From contig JAKFUG010000032.1 in assembly GCA_021732785.1 (NCBI GenBank), positions 1 to 64,000 on the forward strand: 64,000 nucleotides of DNA, given 5' to 3'. A model generated the notes under the pieces. It did not search any database. It was given only the letters and a program-made list of their open reading frames with translations, and was not told where the DNA came from. The stretch is from Planctomycetaceae bacterium. Its GTDB lineage: Bacteria; Planctomycetota; Planctomycetia; Planctomycetales; Planctomycetaceae. Below are positions 16,767-24,448 of the stretch, in pieces; the first letter of the stretch is position 1; each line of letters starts with the position of its first letter. The position numbers and the translations under genes are program-made.

Positions 16767-18326
16767 GTGAGGGATGGATCTCTTTCCCTAACTCGCACTG
16801 CGGCAGTAAGTTTGCTCCTGTCCACGGACGGCACATCGGTGTCACTGACCGGATCGCGTTCCCCCGATGATCGGAGACGTCGACGCTTGGCGGGAGCCGG
16901 CGATGCGGCGGAGATCGGCGATTTGGATGCCGGTGGCGTGGGCCTGCTTCGCGAACGACTCGGCGACGTGCCCGCCGCTTCGCCCTGGTTGCCCCGGCAG
17001 CTTTGGAAGCGGAACACACTGGCCGGTCTGTTCTGGGTGTTCGTGGCCGGAGTAACGTTTGCGCTCTTGCGACCGTTGCCGCCGCATCCGCAGATTGCCC
17101 CGGCGGTGGAGCATCTCACGCAGGGTTCGCGGCCGATTCTGAGCATCTACACGGATATCATCCTGTGGACGCTTGCGGGTCAATTCGCGGCGATCATCGG
17201 CTGGTACCGTTCGCATAGTCAGCTCGATTTTCAGGGCCGCTATCGCGTTTGGGCCTGGGCGGCAGTGGTGTTGACGGCGTGGGGTTTCTTTGCCGGAACG
17301 AGCTTGCACACCGCCGTCGCAGCGGTGGCCGGACCGCAGTTGCGCTGGCCGATCTGGCGGGCGGAAACAGTCGTCTGGCTGGTGCCCGCCGTTCTGGCCG
17401 GGCTCTCCGTCTGGTGGCTGGCCGATCGGGACATGCAACGGAACCGCCTGAGTGTCTGGCTGGTGCGCGCGTCGGTGTTCGTCCTGTTCGCGGCGGGCGT
17501 GGGTGAACTCTGTGCCCGCGATTTGTCCACCGCCAGTTGGTTTCCCGCGGCGATGACAGCCATCCATCTGACGGGAACCGGGTTGCTCGTAACCGGGTTG
17601 TGGTTGCAGGCGTGGTTTGTCGCCTACGTGTCTGCCGATCCCCCGGAGACACGGGAACCGATCAACTGGCGCGGGCATGCCGGTACGATGCTGGGCTGGT
17701 TGAGTCTGTTCAGCGTGCTCGGTCGCTTGTGGCCGTTCCGTCGCCGCGAAGCTGCGGATGCCGTGAAACCGAAGCGCCGCACGACGAAGAAGAAAGAGGA
17801 TGAAGACGAGGACGAAGACGACTCGGCCCCCAAACGGCGTCGCAAGACCGCCGCAAAAACCAAGCGCGTGACGAAACCCCGCACCCGTGTGAAACCGGAA
17901 GCCGAAGAGGAAACGGACGACGGCGGATACGAAGACGAGGCCGCGGCCGATGATGCCTGGGAAGAAGTCGACGATTCGGCTGCCGAGTCTGACGACGAGT
18001 GGACCGAGGAGTACGAGGAAGAAGAGCCGCCGCCTCCCCCCGCACGGACACCGGCCCGCTCGGCTCCCGCAGTGACGGCGTCGTATAACACCCCCGCCGT
18101 GTCGAAATCCGTGACGCCTCCCTCGGCCTCAAAAAGCGTGACGCCGCCCCGGTCGCAGCCGGTTCAGCAAAACAGCGACGATGACGACGACAGCGACGAT
18201 GACGACGCCCAATACCGTGTGGACGGCGGCGAAGGCGGGTCCGACATGTTCAAAGGGCTCAGCAAGCGGCAACGCCGCGATCTGCGCAAGCAGATGAAGG
18301 ACAAAGAACGACAGCAGCGCGGCTAA
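16767..18326 (+). CDS. Membrane protein with long charged cytoplasmic tail
   Basis: A GTG at 16767 opens a 519-residue frame; the first 75 residues are weakly conserved in character and the true start may be downstream. Hydrophobic segments near 85-103, 132-150, 164-182, 198-217, 231-248, 262-285 and 304-320 predict about seven helices. From about residue 330 the protein is low complexity: alternating Lys/Arg and Asp/Glu clusters, a Pro-rich patch and Ser/Thr/Pro repeats (KSVTPP twice), ending FKGLSKRQRRDLRKQMKD. The tail should be cytoplasmic and disordered. I recognise no family. It precedes the MarR gene in the same direction with a small gap. Confidence 0.75.
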   Translation: MRDGSLSLTRTAAVSLLLSTDGTSVSLTGSRSPDDRRRRRLAGAGDAAEIGDLDAGGVGLLRERLGDVPAASPWLPRQLWKRNTLAGLFWVFVAGVTFALLRPLPPHPQIAPAVEHLTQGSRPILSIYTDIILWTLAGQFAAIIGWYRSHSQLDFQGRYRVWAWAAVVLTAWGFFAGTSLHTAVAAVAGPQLRWPIWRAETVVWLVPAVLAGLSVWWLADRDMQRNRLSVWLVRASVFVLFAAGVGELCARDLSTASWFPAAMTAIHLTGTGLLVTGLWLQAWFVAYVSADPPETREPINWRGHAGTMLGWLSLFSVLGRLWPFRRREAADAVKPKRRTTKKKEDEDEDEDDSAPKRRRKTAAKTKRVTKPRTRVKPEAEEETDDGGYEDEAAADDAWEEVDDSAAESDDEWTEEYEEEEPPPPPARTPARSAPAVTASYNTPAVSKSVTPPSASKSVTPPRSQPVQQNSDDDDDSDDDDAQYRVDGGEGGSDMFKGLSKRQRRDLRKQMKDKERQQRG

Positions 18327-18394
18327 GTGAATCGAGACGACGCCCTTGGCGGTATGTCTTGACGGTGAATTCCGCGGGGGATACGGTCGGGGCT

Positions 18395-18895
18395 ATGAGC
18401 CCATTACTTCCCCCTCATCATCGTCGATATGACACTCCCGAGCAGGAAGCGTATCTCAACCTCTGGCGGACGTACGACCGTCTGAAATCCCTGGAGGAAG
18501 AGCTCTTCAACGGGTACGAGCTCTCGGCCCAGCAGTACAACGCGCTGCGGCTCTTGCGCGCGGCGGAACCCGATGGACTTACGGTGCAAGGCATCGGCGG
18601 CAAGCTGATTTCGCGGGCTCCGGACATGACGCGGATGCTCGACCGGTTGGAGCAACGCGGGTGGATTGTCCGCACGCGCCGGGCCGATAATCGTCGCGTG
18701 GTCGATGTCCACATCACCGCGACCGGGGTGCAACTGCTCGATGATTTAGCGGATCCGATTTGCAACGTTCATCGACGGCAACTGGGCCATCTTTCCGCAG
18801 CGAAACTGAAATTGCTCGTGGCTCTGCTGGCCGAAGCCCGGCAACCGCTGGAAGACCCCGAGAGCACCTGGGCCGTTGCGGAAGTCCCGGCCTGA
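18395..18895 (+). CDS. MarR-family transcriptional regulator
   Basis: From the ATG at 18395 this is a 166-residue winged helix-turn-helix regulator. Typical MarR features are the dimer helix (YLNLWRTYDRLKSLEEELF), the recognition region LTVQGIGGKLISRAPDMTRMLDRLEQRGWIVR, and the wing RRADNRRVVDVHITATGVQLL with the conserved D-x-R. It probably binds a palindrome and responds to a small molecule or redox signal; no target is evident, though the upstream membrane protein gene is a candidate. GTG and TTG starts up to 36 bases upstream are possible. Confidence 0.9.
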   Translation: MSPLLPPHHRRYDTPEQEAYLNLWRTYDRLKSLEEELFNGYELSAQQYNALRLLRAAEPDGLTVQGIGGKLISRAPDMTRMLDRLEQRGWIVRTRRADNRRVVDVHITATGVQLLDDLADPICNVHRRQLGHLSAAKLKLLVALLAEARQPLEDPESTWAVAEVPA

Positions 18896-18910
18896 CTCGC
18901 CGCGACGGAA

Positions 18911-21052
18911 CTACTTCTGTGGCGGTTTGGTGACGGTGATCGTTACCGGACGGCTCGTCATCGGCACGAGAGTATTGGGGCGATTCTTTTCATCGGGATT
19001 CTTGTGGAACGGCACCTGCGCTTGTCCCAGGATGGAGACGGTGTAGTCCCCCGCATTGGTGTTCGGCTGCACCTGAATCGACACCGGCACTTCCGTCTGA
19101 TCCGCGGCAATGGTGCCGTTGCCGAGTTGCAAGACCCCCGGCCAGTTCAGCGTCTGATAGTTCACGGCCTCTTTGAAGTCCGGCCAGTAGCGCGTGACGA
19201 TCAGTTTCCCTTCCGCCTTCTGCCCGGCTTCCACGGTGATACGCTCCGGTTCGATCCGCAAACTGTAAGGAGCCCGTTCCCGGACGGCGACAAACTGCTC
19301 GCGCACGACCCGGCTGCCTGACTGGCCATACGACCGGGTGTGGGGGCGGACCTCGTGCCGCAGTTCGCGGTTCTCGTGCTTTGAAGTGGCGATCAGTTTC
19401 AGCGAACCGGTCCACGGCGCGGCGTTGTCATCGGCCCAGAAGGCGACCGAACCGCGGGTATCATTCGTAATGACTGTCGGCGTCACATGCAGTCCCGGCG
19501 GCAACCCTTCCGCAGTGATGGTTGTGGGGAATTGATTCCCCCCGTCGATGTGGTGCAGAACGACATCGACGTGAGCCGCCGCTCCTTGCCAGATCGTCGT
19601 TCCGGCAGTGTTGTTGCTGCTATGGATGGACGCCGCGTAGAAATCGGTGCGGGCTTTTCGCACGCTGAGGACATACTGATACCGCGGCCCGCCGCGCTGG
19701 TAACGGTCCTGAACCAGGATGCGGATCTTCTTGTTGGGTTGCAGATTTGTCATGCCCGATGGATCACGCAGGTGCCCGTCAAAGGCGTTGATTCGATGGC
19801 CGAAGTCGTCGAGATCGAAGAAGCGATTGCTTTGATCGTCGTACAGCGCCAAGTACGGATCACACCGCCCGGCGATGCGCTCCGCGTAAACATCGAAGCC
19901 GTAGTTTCCGCCCATCGCATCGGTTTCAAAGGTGTACCAGTCGGCGTCCCGCGGTTGATCGAACCGTGCCGACAAAACTGCGGGCAACGTTAATGCCTGG
20001 GGTTGTTCCTTGTTGTCGTTCGGTTCCTGTTCGAGGCTCGTGGGGCCATCGGTGATCAGGATCACAGCCGGGTCGGTTTCAAACGGCAGGAACTGTTCGC
20101 CGATGAGGGTGCAAGTCGCCGCGGTCGGCAGAACGGAGTGTTGCATGGGATGAATGCGGAAGCGGAAATCGCCGCGAGTGGTAATTTCACTTCCCGCCGT
20201 GAAGGTGAGCGGTTTCTGCTGCAGCGGCAGATTGCCGATGCGAATGGCGGTGTCTTGCGAGCCGGCTCCCAGGTTGCTGCCGAGTGCCAGCAAAGCCGCG
20301 CTCTGCCCTGCCGTAACGGCCTGTGGAAAAACGTTTTCGACGCGCGGCTGATCGTGAATGTAGAGGCGATAGGGATGGCCGCCGCGATAAATGAGGTCCC
20401 GCACTTCGACGAAGTACGTCCCGTCGGCGGGGGCGAGAAAATCGATCATCGGATCGCGGCCGTAGTAATCGGAGTTCGACGCGAGTTGCTGCCCCGTCGC
20501 CGAGTACACCGCGAGCGTGGGGTCCATCTCGGTTTCGAGCCGCGCGGACCAGCAGTCGATCGTGATCCGCTGCCCCTGCTTGAGCGGCAGTTGGAAAAAG
20601 TCCTGATTGTTGCCGTCCCCCTGCCCGCTGATGGCGACGTTGAGCGACACCGTTTGCGCCATCGCCGCGGCGTTGTTCGGCTCGACTTCGAGCACGTCCG
20701 TCAGCCCACGGACGACATGCAGCAATCGCGGATTCGTAATGCCAAATCGGCCGGAGGCGTACACGTCATACGTCCCCGTCGGGACATCACCGCTCGCCGT
20801 CAGCTTGAAGTGCAGACGATTCGGGTTCTCGGCCTTCAAAAACTCGGCTCGCAATCCAGGATGTCCGAGGACGAGCGTCTCGCAACCATCGAGATCGTTG
20901 CCCTGCACGATGATGTCCACCGTGTTCCCCGCGACCATTCCCACGGGTTGCAGCACATCCAAGCGCGGCGTGGGGAGGTCGGCAAAAACGATCGATGCGC
21001 AGGCGGCACACACGATAAGAACGCAACAAGGGATCGGCGTCCGGCTGTTCAT
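18911..21052 (-). CDS. Secreted protein with two pre-peptidase (PPC) domains
   Basis: The ATG at 21052 overlaps the stop of the upstream toxin gene (ATGA) and gives a 713-residue protein with a signal peptide (CCVLIVCAACASIVFA). An Ig-like region (about 25-110) precedes two PPC domains. The first begins EVEPNNAAAMAQ and contains DFFQLPLKQGQRITIDCW; the second begins EQEPNDNKEQPQ and contains DADWYTFETDAMGG. The remaining 250 residues are beta-rich. Proteins of this kind are commonly encoded beside DUF1549/DUF1553 and DUF1501 genes in planctomycetes and are thought to work together at the cell surface. A longer frame to 21196 runs through the toxin gene and is rejected. Confidence 0.88.
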   Translation of the reverse strand: MNSRTPIPCCVLIVCAACASIVFADLPTPRLDVLQPVGMVAGNTVDIIVQGNDLDGCETLVLGHPGLRAEFLKAENPNRLHFKLTASGDVPTGTYDVYASGRFGITNPRLLHVVRGLTDVLEVEPNNAAAMAQTVSLNVAISGQGDGNNQDFFQLPLKQGQRITIDCWSARLETEMDPTLAVYSATGQQLASNSDYYGRDPMIDFLAPADGTYFVEVRDLIYRGGHPYRLYIHDQPRVENVFPQAVTAGQSAALLALGSNLGAGSQDTAIRIGNLPLQQKPLTFTAGSEITTRGDFRFRIHPMQHSVLPTAATCTLIGEQFLPFETDPAVILITDGPTSLEQEPNDNKEQPQALTLPAVLSARFDQPRDADWYTFETDAMGGNYGFDVYAERIAGRCDPYLALYDDQSNRFFDLDDFGHRINAFDGHLRDPSGMTNLQPNKKIRILVQDRYQRGGPRYQYVLSVRKARTDFYAASIHSSNNTAGTTIWQGAAAHVDVVLHHIDGGNQFPTTITAEGLPPGLHVTPTVITNDTRGSVAFWADDNAAPWTGSLKLIATSKHENRELRHEVRPHTRSYGQSGSRVVREQFVAVRERAPYSLRIEPERITVEAGQKAEGKLIVTRYWPDFKEAVNYQTLNWPGVLQLGNGTIAADQTEVPVSIQVQPNTNAGDYTVSILGQAQVPFHKNPDEKNRPNTLVPMTSRPVTITVTKPPQK

Positions 21053-21372
21053 TCTGCTTCCTTCTCCATTTCGCGCAAGAGTCTGGGCCAATCTCTTGCG
21101 CCGTGAACGACAGCCAGAATCACGAGTTGTTGTTGGTCGACATAAAAGGCAATGACGTATTTGTGTGCAGGCTTCTTGCCAGGGAAGATCCTGCATGAAC
21201 CTGACTTCGTTGCCGCTTCGTGGCCGGCATTGGGATGTTGAGAGAGAAATATAAACGTGGCAACGAGGGCGTCGATGACAGGCTTAACCGACGCTGGTCG
21301 GTCAGCGGCGATGTGTGTCGCGATTTGTCGCAGGGCGACTTTAGCAACGCGCGACAGTCGGTAAAATGTCAT
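21049..21372 (-). CDS. RelE/ParE-type toxin (TA module 3)
   Basis: This 107-residue basic protein has the RelE/ParE fold pattern: helix-rich N-terminus (SRVAKVALRQIATHIAADRP), FLSQHPNAGHEA, then a strand block YVIAFYVDQQQLVILAVVHGARDW. Homologues cleave mRNA on the ribosome or poison gyrase; which applies here is not known. Its start overlaps the antitoxin stop and its own stop overlaps the PPC gene start, so it is wedged tightly into the operon and translationally coupled on both sides. Confidence 0.85.
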   Translation of the reverse strand: MTFYRLSRVAKVALRQIATHIAADRPASVKPVIDALVATFIFLSQHPNAGHEAATKSGSCRIFPGKKPAHKYVIAFYVDQQQLVILAVVHGARDWPRLLREMEKEAE

Positions 21373-21641
21373 GCGGGATCGTTATTATCGCAGGCGGCTT
21401 GTCGCGTATCCCGAACGAGATCATCAAAGAATGCCCGAAGCCCGGCTTCGTCGTAATCTGTGTAATTCCCTGCTGCAATGTCAGCGAATCCTTCCTCGAT
21501 TTGTTCGCGGAGCTCGTCGTAACGCACGCGAAACTGGCTGACCAGTTCGTTAATCGCGTCGTTGGCGGAATTAAACCGGCCCGCATCGATCTGACTGCAG
21601 AGAAAGCGTTCGTTGTCGGGAGAGAGAACGATTGGCATCAT
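21369..21641 (-). CDS. ParD/CopG-like antitoxin (TA module 3)
   Basis: This 90-residue acidic protein has a short N-terminal ribbon-helix-helix-like segment (MPIVLSPDNERFLCSQIDAGRFNSANDAINELV, here described over residues 2-35) followed by an acidic helical tail, as in ParD antitoxins. It should bind and neutralise the toxin encoded downstream (4-base overlap) and repress the operon through a nearby palindrome; an inverted repeat lies at 21663-21710 just upstream. The ATG is doubled (ATGATG), leaving a one-residue uncertainty. Confidence 0.83.
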   Translation of the reverse strand: MMPIVLSPDNERFLCSQIDAGRFNSANDAINELVSQFRVRYDELREQIEEGFADIAAGNYTDYDEAGLRAFFDDLVRDTRQAACDNNDPA

Positions 21642-21662
21642 GGATTCAATTCCTCGTTTTAC

Positions 21663-21710
21663 GGAGCCATGATCGTTGACGAGTCAGAATTCTCAACGAT
21701 CATGGACTCC
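21663..21710. promoter_or_regulatory. Inverted repeat upstream of TA module 3
   Basis: Arms 21667-21679 and 21693-21705 are perfect 13-base inverted repeats around a 13-base loop, and pairing can extend outward with a small bulge. It sits between the DUF1501 stop and the antitoxin start, so it could be the antitoxin operator or a transcription attenuator after DUF1501. Confidence 0.5.
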
Positions 21711-21732
21711 TTGCCACATCGAATTTCGATGA

Positions 21733-23058
21733 CTACCCCACCAACTCCGCAATGGGGTTGCCTTCACTCAGCACCGGCAGCGGGCGTTTGGCCTGGTCGT
21801 GGAAGACGTGGTGGTGGTCGATACCGAGACTGTGGTACATCGTCGAGAGGATGCAGCCGGGGGTGTACGGTTTGCTGGTGGGATATTCGGCTTTCGAATC
21901 GGTCGTGCCGATGGCTTGACCCATTTTGAGGCCGCCGCCTGCGAAGAGGACCGACATCGCGCCAGGCCAATGGTCGCGGCCCGAGCCGCCGTTGATGCGC
22001 GGGGTGCGGCCGAACTCGCCCATCGCCATCACGAGGACGTCGTTCTGCAACCCGCGGTCGTAGAGATCGCTGACGAGACCGTACACCGCGCGGTCGAACT
22101 TCGGCAACAGGTTGTTCTTGAGCTGCGCGAAATTATCACCGTGCGTGTCCCATCCGCCGCCGGCCTGGACGGTGATGTAGGACACGCCCGATTCCACCAA
22201 CCGCCGCGCGAGCAGACACGATTGGCCGAGATCGTTGCGGCCGTACTTTTCGCGCAGCCGCGGGTCTTCCTTGTGGATATCGAAGGCCCGCAGCGCCTTC
22301 TCGTTGGTGACCATTTCAAAGGCATCGCGATAGAACTGGTCGAGACCGCCGATGTCCCCCTTGGCGTCAACTTCACGCTTCAGGCTGTCGACTTGTCCCA
22401 ACAATTGCTGCCGGCGTTCAAGACGATTGACATCCACCCGACCCGGCAAACGCAGATTCCGAACCTGGAAGCCTTGATCGTCCGGGTTGCTGTCCGGGGC
22501 GAACGGGTTGTACGCGGCACCCAAGTAGGCGGCTTTCCCCAGACCGATCCGGCTGGGCAGATTGACGTAGGCGGGGAGCCCCGGTTCGTTCGGTCCCTTC
22601 AGCTTCGCGACGACGGACCCGCACGCCGGGTAGATGTTATCGCTGACTTCGATGGTGGGCTGATAGCCGGTCAGCATCCACTGCGAACCCATGCCGTGTC
22701 CGGCATTCGTATGGAACGCGGAACGCACGACGGCGAGTTTGTCCCAGATCTTTGCCTGCAACGAGCAATGCTCGCCGATTTCGACGCCGGGGACGTTGGT
22801 CGGAATCGGCTTGAATTCGCCGCGATATTCCGCCGGTGCGGTCGGTTTCAAATCGTACATATCGAGATGGCTCGGCCCGCCCGCCTGCCAGATGAGGATG
22901 ACGGATTTCCGCGACGTGGTCGCCCCGGCGAGCGCCTGTCGTTCGAGCATTCCCGCCAGCGACACGCCGCCGATCGCGAGCGACCCCGCGCGCAAAAAAC
23001 TCCGCCGCGAAACGCCATCGCACGGCGTGGTGGTGGAACCGAGAGTGAAGTCGAGCAT
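21733..23058 (-). CDS. DUF1501 protein with Tat signal
   Basis: This 441-residue protein belongs to DUF1501, a sulfatase/alkaline-phosphatase-like family abundant in planctomycetes. The N-terminus has a twin-arginine signal (SRRSFLRAGSLAIGG), so it is exported folded. Conserved blocks include VILIWQAGGPSHLDMYDLKP, the FHTNAGHG region, GGGWDTHGDNF and VMAMGEFGRTPRINGGSGRDHWPGAMSVL, which carry the His/Asp residues expected to bind metal. The exact reaction is unknown. In most planctomycetes this gene directly follows a DUF1549/DUF1553 gene; here two TA modules lie between them. Confidence 0.93.
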   Translation of the reverse strand: MLDFTLGSTTTPCDGVSRRSFLRAGSLAIGGVSLAGMLERQALAGATTSRKSVILIWQAGGPSHLDMYDLKPTAPAEYRGEFKPIPTNVPGVEIGEHCSLQAKIWDKLAVVRSAFHTNAGHGMGSQWMLTGYQPTIEVSDNIYPACGSVVAKLKGPNEPGLPAYVNLPSRIGLGKAAYLGAAYNPFAPDSNPDDQGFQVRNLRLPGRVDVNRLERRQQLLGQVDSLKREVDAKGDIGGLDQFYRDAFEMVTNEKALRAFDIHKEDPRLREKYGRNDLGQSCLLARRLVESGVSYITVQAGGGWDTHGDNFAQLKNNLLPKFDRAVYGLVSDLYDRGLQNDVLVMAMGEFGRTPRINGGSGRDHWPGAMSVLFAGGGLKMGQAIGTTDSKAEYPTSKPYTPGCILSTMYHSLGIDHHHVFHDQAKRPLPVLSEGNPIAELVG

Positions 23059-23118
23059 TGAGGGCCTCGATGAACTGAAGGAAGTTTAATTTCAACGGTG
23101 ACGCACGATGTCTGCAAT

Positions 23119-23412
23119 TCAAGTTCGTGATTTCCAGGCGGAATCATCTCGATGCAAGTGGATCACACTCGTGATGACGACCTCATTCCTGCTCACTCGA
23201 AAATAAATCCCATAAGGAAATCTCCGCAGCCGGCACACGCGAACAATTTCATCCATCAACGGGAACGATTCAGGATTCTCAATGAGACGGCGGACCGACG
23301 ACTCCAGTTCTTCGCTAAATTCATTTCCCAAACCAAGACGTTCGCCGTCGTACCGGTCCGAAGCCGCCCGATAGTCATGTTCGAAACCGGGGCGAAAAGT
23401 GATCTTTCTCAT
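23119..23412 (-). CDS. RelE/ParE-type toxin (TA module 1)
   Basis: The ATG at 23412 overlaps the antitoxin stop (ATGA) and gives 97 residues. The sequence has the ParE/RelE pattern: MRKITFRPGFEHDYRAASD, the helix LGNEFSEELESSVRRLIENPESFP, then VCRLRRFPYGIYFRVSRNEVVITSVIHLHRD with the conserved RRFPYGIYF strand. Homologues of this sub-group pair with TIGR02574-type antitoxins. A longer frame up to 23460 lies within the antitoxin gene and is rejected. Confidence 0.88.
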   Translation of the reverse strand: MRKITFRPGFEHDYRAASDRYDGERLGLGNEFSEELESSVRRLIENPESFPLMDEIVRVCRLRRFPYGIYFRVSRNEVVITSVIHLHRDDSAWKSRT

Positions 23413-23648
23413 TGCGGTTGCAACCGATGTTGCTGCAATCGCAATTGCATCTCTTCCCAAGAAATTCCTGAACTGGGATCGCGATCATGCTCCTCCAATC
23501 GGCGATACACCTCTGCCAGCACGGCTGCAGATGGCCGCCAACCGTCTTCAATCGAGATCGAATCCCAGATCGCATCCACGAGCGTACGCCGATCGGCCAC
23601 GCTGAGTGCTTTGCTCGCTTCCAGCAATTCTGCCACGGCATTCGTCAT
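23409..23648 (-). CDS. TIGR02574-type antitoxin (TA module 1)
   Basis: This 79-residue protein matches the putative addiction module component family: the N-terminal block MTNAVAELLEASKALSVADR followed by LVDAIWDSIS, then a Pro/Trp-containing linker and an acidic toxin-binding helix (EVYRRLEEHDRDPSSG). GGAGGATCG lies upstream of the ATG. Its first 30 residues closely resemble the antitoxin of module 2, whereas the remainder differs. Confidence 0.87.
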   Translation of the reverse strand: MTNAVAELLEASKALSVADRRTLVDAIWDSISIEDGWRPSAAVLAEVYRRLEEHDRDPSSGISWEEMQLRLQQHRLQPQ

Positions 23649-23662
23649 GTGCGATCCTCCTG

Positions 23663-23769
23663 CCTAATGATTAAACCCAAACTCGCGCGAGTTCACCAAG
23701 CTCCATAATACATCTTCCACGCCTTTGCGGATGTCCGGGTCTTTCGCAATGTGGGCCTCCGCGTGGATG
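23663..23769 (-). repeat. 107-bp direct repeat, copy A: duplicated 3' end of DUF1549/1553 gene
   Basis: This stretch matches 24342-24448 at 104 of 107 bases. Copy B is the real 3' end of the DUF1549/DUF1553 gene including its stop. Copy A encodes the same last 35 or so codons but has no gene attached. The two copies bracket TA module 2 exactly: the toxin stop is five bases from copy A and the antitoxin start 16 bases from copy B. Confidence 0.93.
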
Positions 23770-23774
23770 GCGAT

Positions 23775-24083
23775 TTACCGTTCGGTTTTTCGTCGACGCT
23801 TCCAGAGTCTCGGATGACGGCTGAGATGGAGCACTGCCAAAGCGATGATTTCCGCATCTGTTGCTAAGAAATAAACCCCATAAGGAAATCCACTCAGAAT
23901 ACAAACACGAACATCGTTAGCGACGAACGCAAATGATTCGGGAGCAGTTTGAATACGGCTAAAAGCTTGGACGACATCCTGCAAAAAACGGCGATCTAAC
24001 CCGACACCTTGTGCTGCATACCATTTCGATGCTGTCAATGCGTCTCGAGTCGCGGCGCGTCGAACCGAGAGATGCCGAATCAT
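23775..24083 (-). CDS. RelE/ParE-type toxin (TA module 2)
   Basis: Starting at the ATG (24083) that overlaps the antitoxin stop, this toxin is 102 residues: MIRHLSVRRAATRDALTASKWY... with helix FLQDVVQAFSRIQTAPESFAF and the strand block VCILSGFPYGVYFLATDAEIIALAVLHLSRHPRLW. The basic C-terminus (KRRRKTER) is typical. It shares the overall layout with the module 1 toxin but is clearly diverged. It lies inside the 107-bp direct repeat pair. Confidence 0.88.
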   Translation of the reverse strand: MIRHLSVRRAATRDALTASKWYAAQGVGLDRRFLQDVVQAFSRIQTAPESFAFVANDVRVCILSGFPYGVYFLATDAEIIALAVLHLSRHPRLWKRRRKTER

Positions 24084-24325
24084 GGAGGCAACTCGCCGGT
24101 GGCAAAGGCGGCGAGAGTTTGTTCTAACGTGAGACTCGTTTCCGGATGTTCTCGCCAATCGTTCCTGCGCTCCTGCAACTCCTGCTGATCCGCGACTGAC
24201 AATTCAAACTCTTCGGCACCATCGAGTGGGCCAAGATTCTGCCAGAGGCCATCGACCAATTCCAATCGCTCCTCCAGCGACAGTGCTTTGCTGGCTTCGA
24301 GTAATTGCTGGACAGCCTGTGTCAT
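24080..24325 (-). CDS. TIGR02574-type antitoxin (TA module 2)
   Basis: This 81-residue acidic antitoxin begins MTQAVQQLLEASKALSLEER then LVDGLWQNLG, the conserved N-terminal block of the addiction module component family. The C-terminal half (QELQERRNDWREHPETSLTLEQ) should wrap around the toxin. AGGAGC lies upstream of the ATG, which is 17 bases after the DUF1549/1553 stop, so the module should be read with that operon. Confidence 0.87.
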   Translation of the reverse strand: MTQAVQQLLEASKALSLEERLELVDGLWQNLGPLDGAEEFELSVADQQELQERRNDWREHPETSLTLEQTLAAFATGELPP

Positions 24326-24341
24326 AATGTGCTCCTGGATC

Positions 24342-24448
24342 CCTAATGATTAAACCCAAACTCGCGCGAGTTCACCAAGCTCCATAATACATCTTCCACG
24401 CCTTTGCGGACGTCCGGGTCTTTCGCGATGTGGGCCTCCGCGTTGATG
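24342..24448 (-). repeat. 107-bp direct repeat, copy B (native gene end)
   Basis: This is the original 3' end of the DUF1549/DUF1553 gene. It is 97 percent identical to copy A at 23663-23769. The three differences are single-base substitutions. See copy A for the arrangement. Confidence 0.93.

Noticed and set aside
21799-23061. 420-residue plus-strand open frame opposite the first DUF1501 gene
   Set aside because: It mirrors the real gene in the complementary frame; the GC-rich third positions of the real gene create it.
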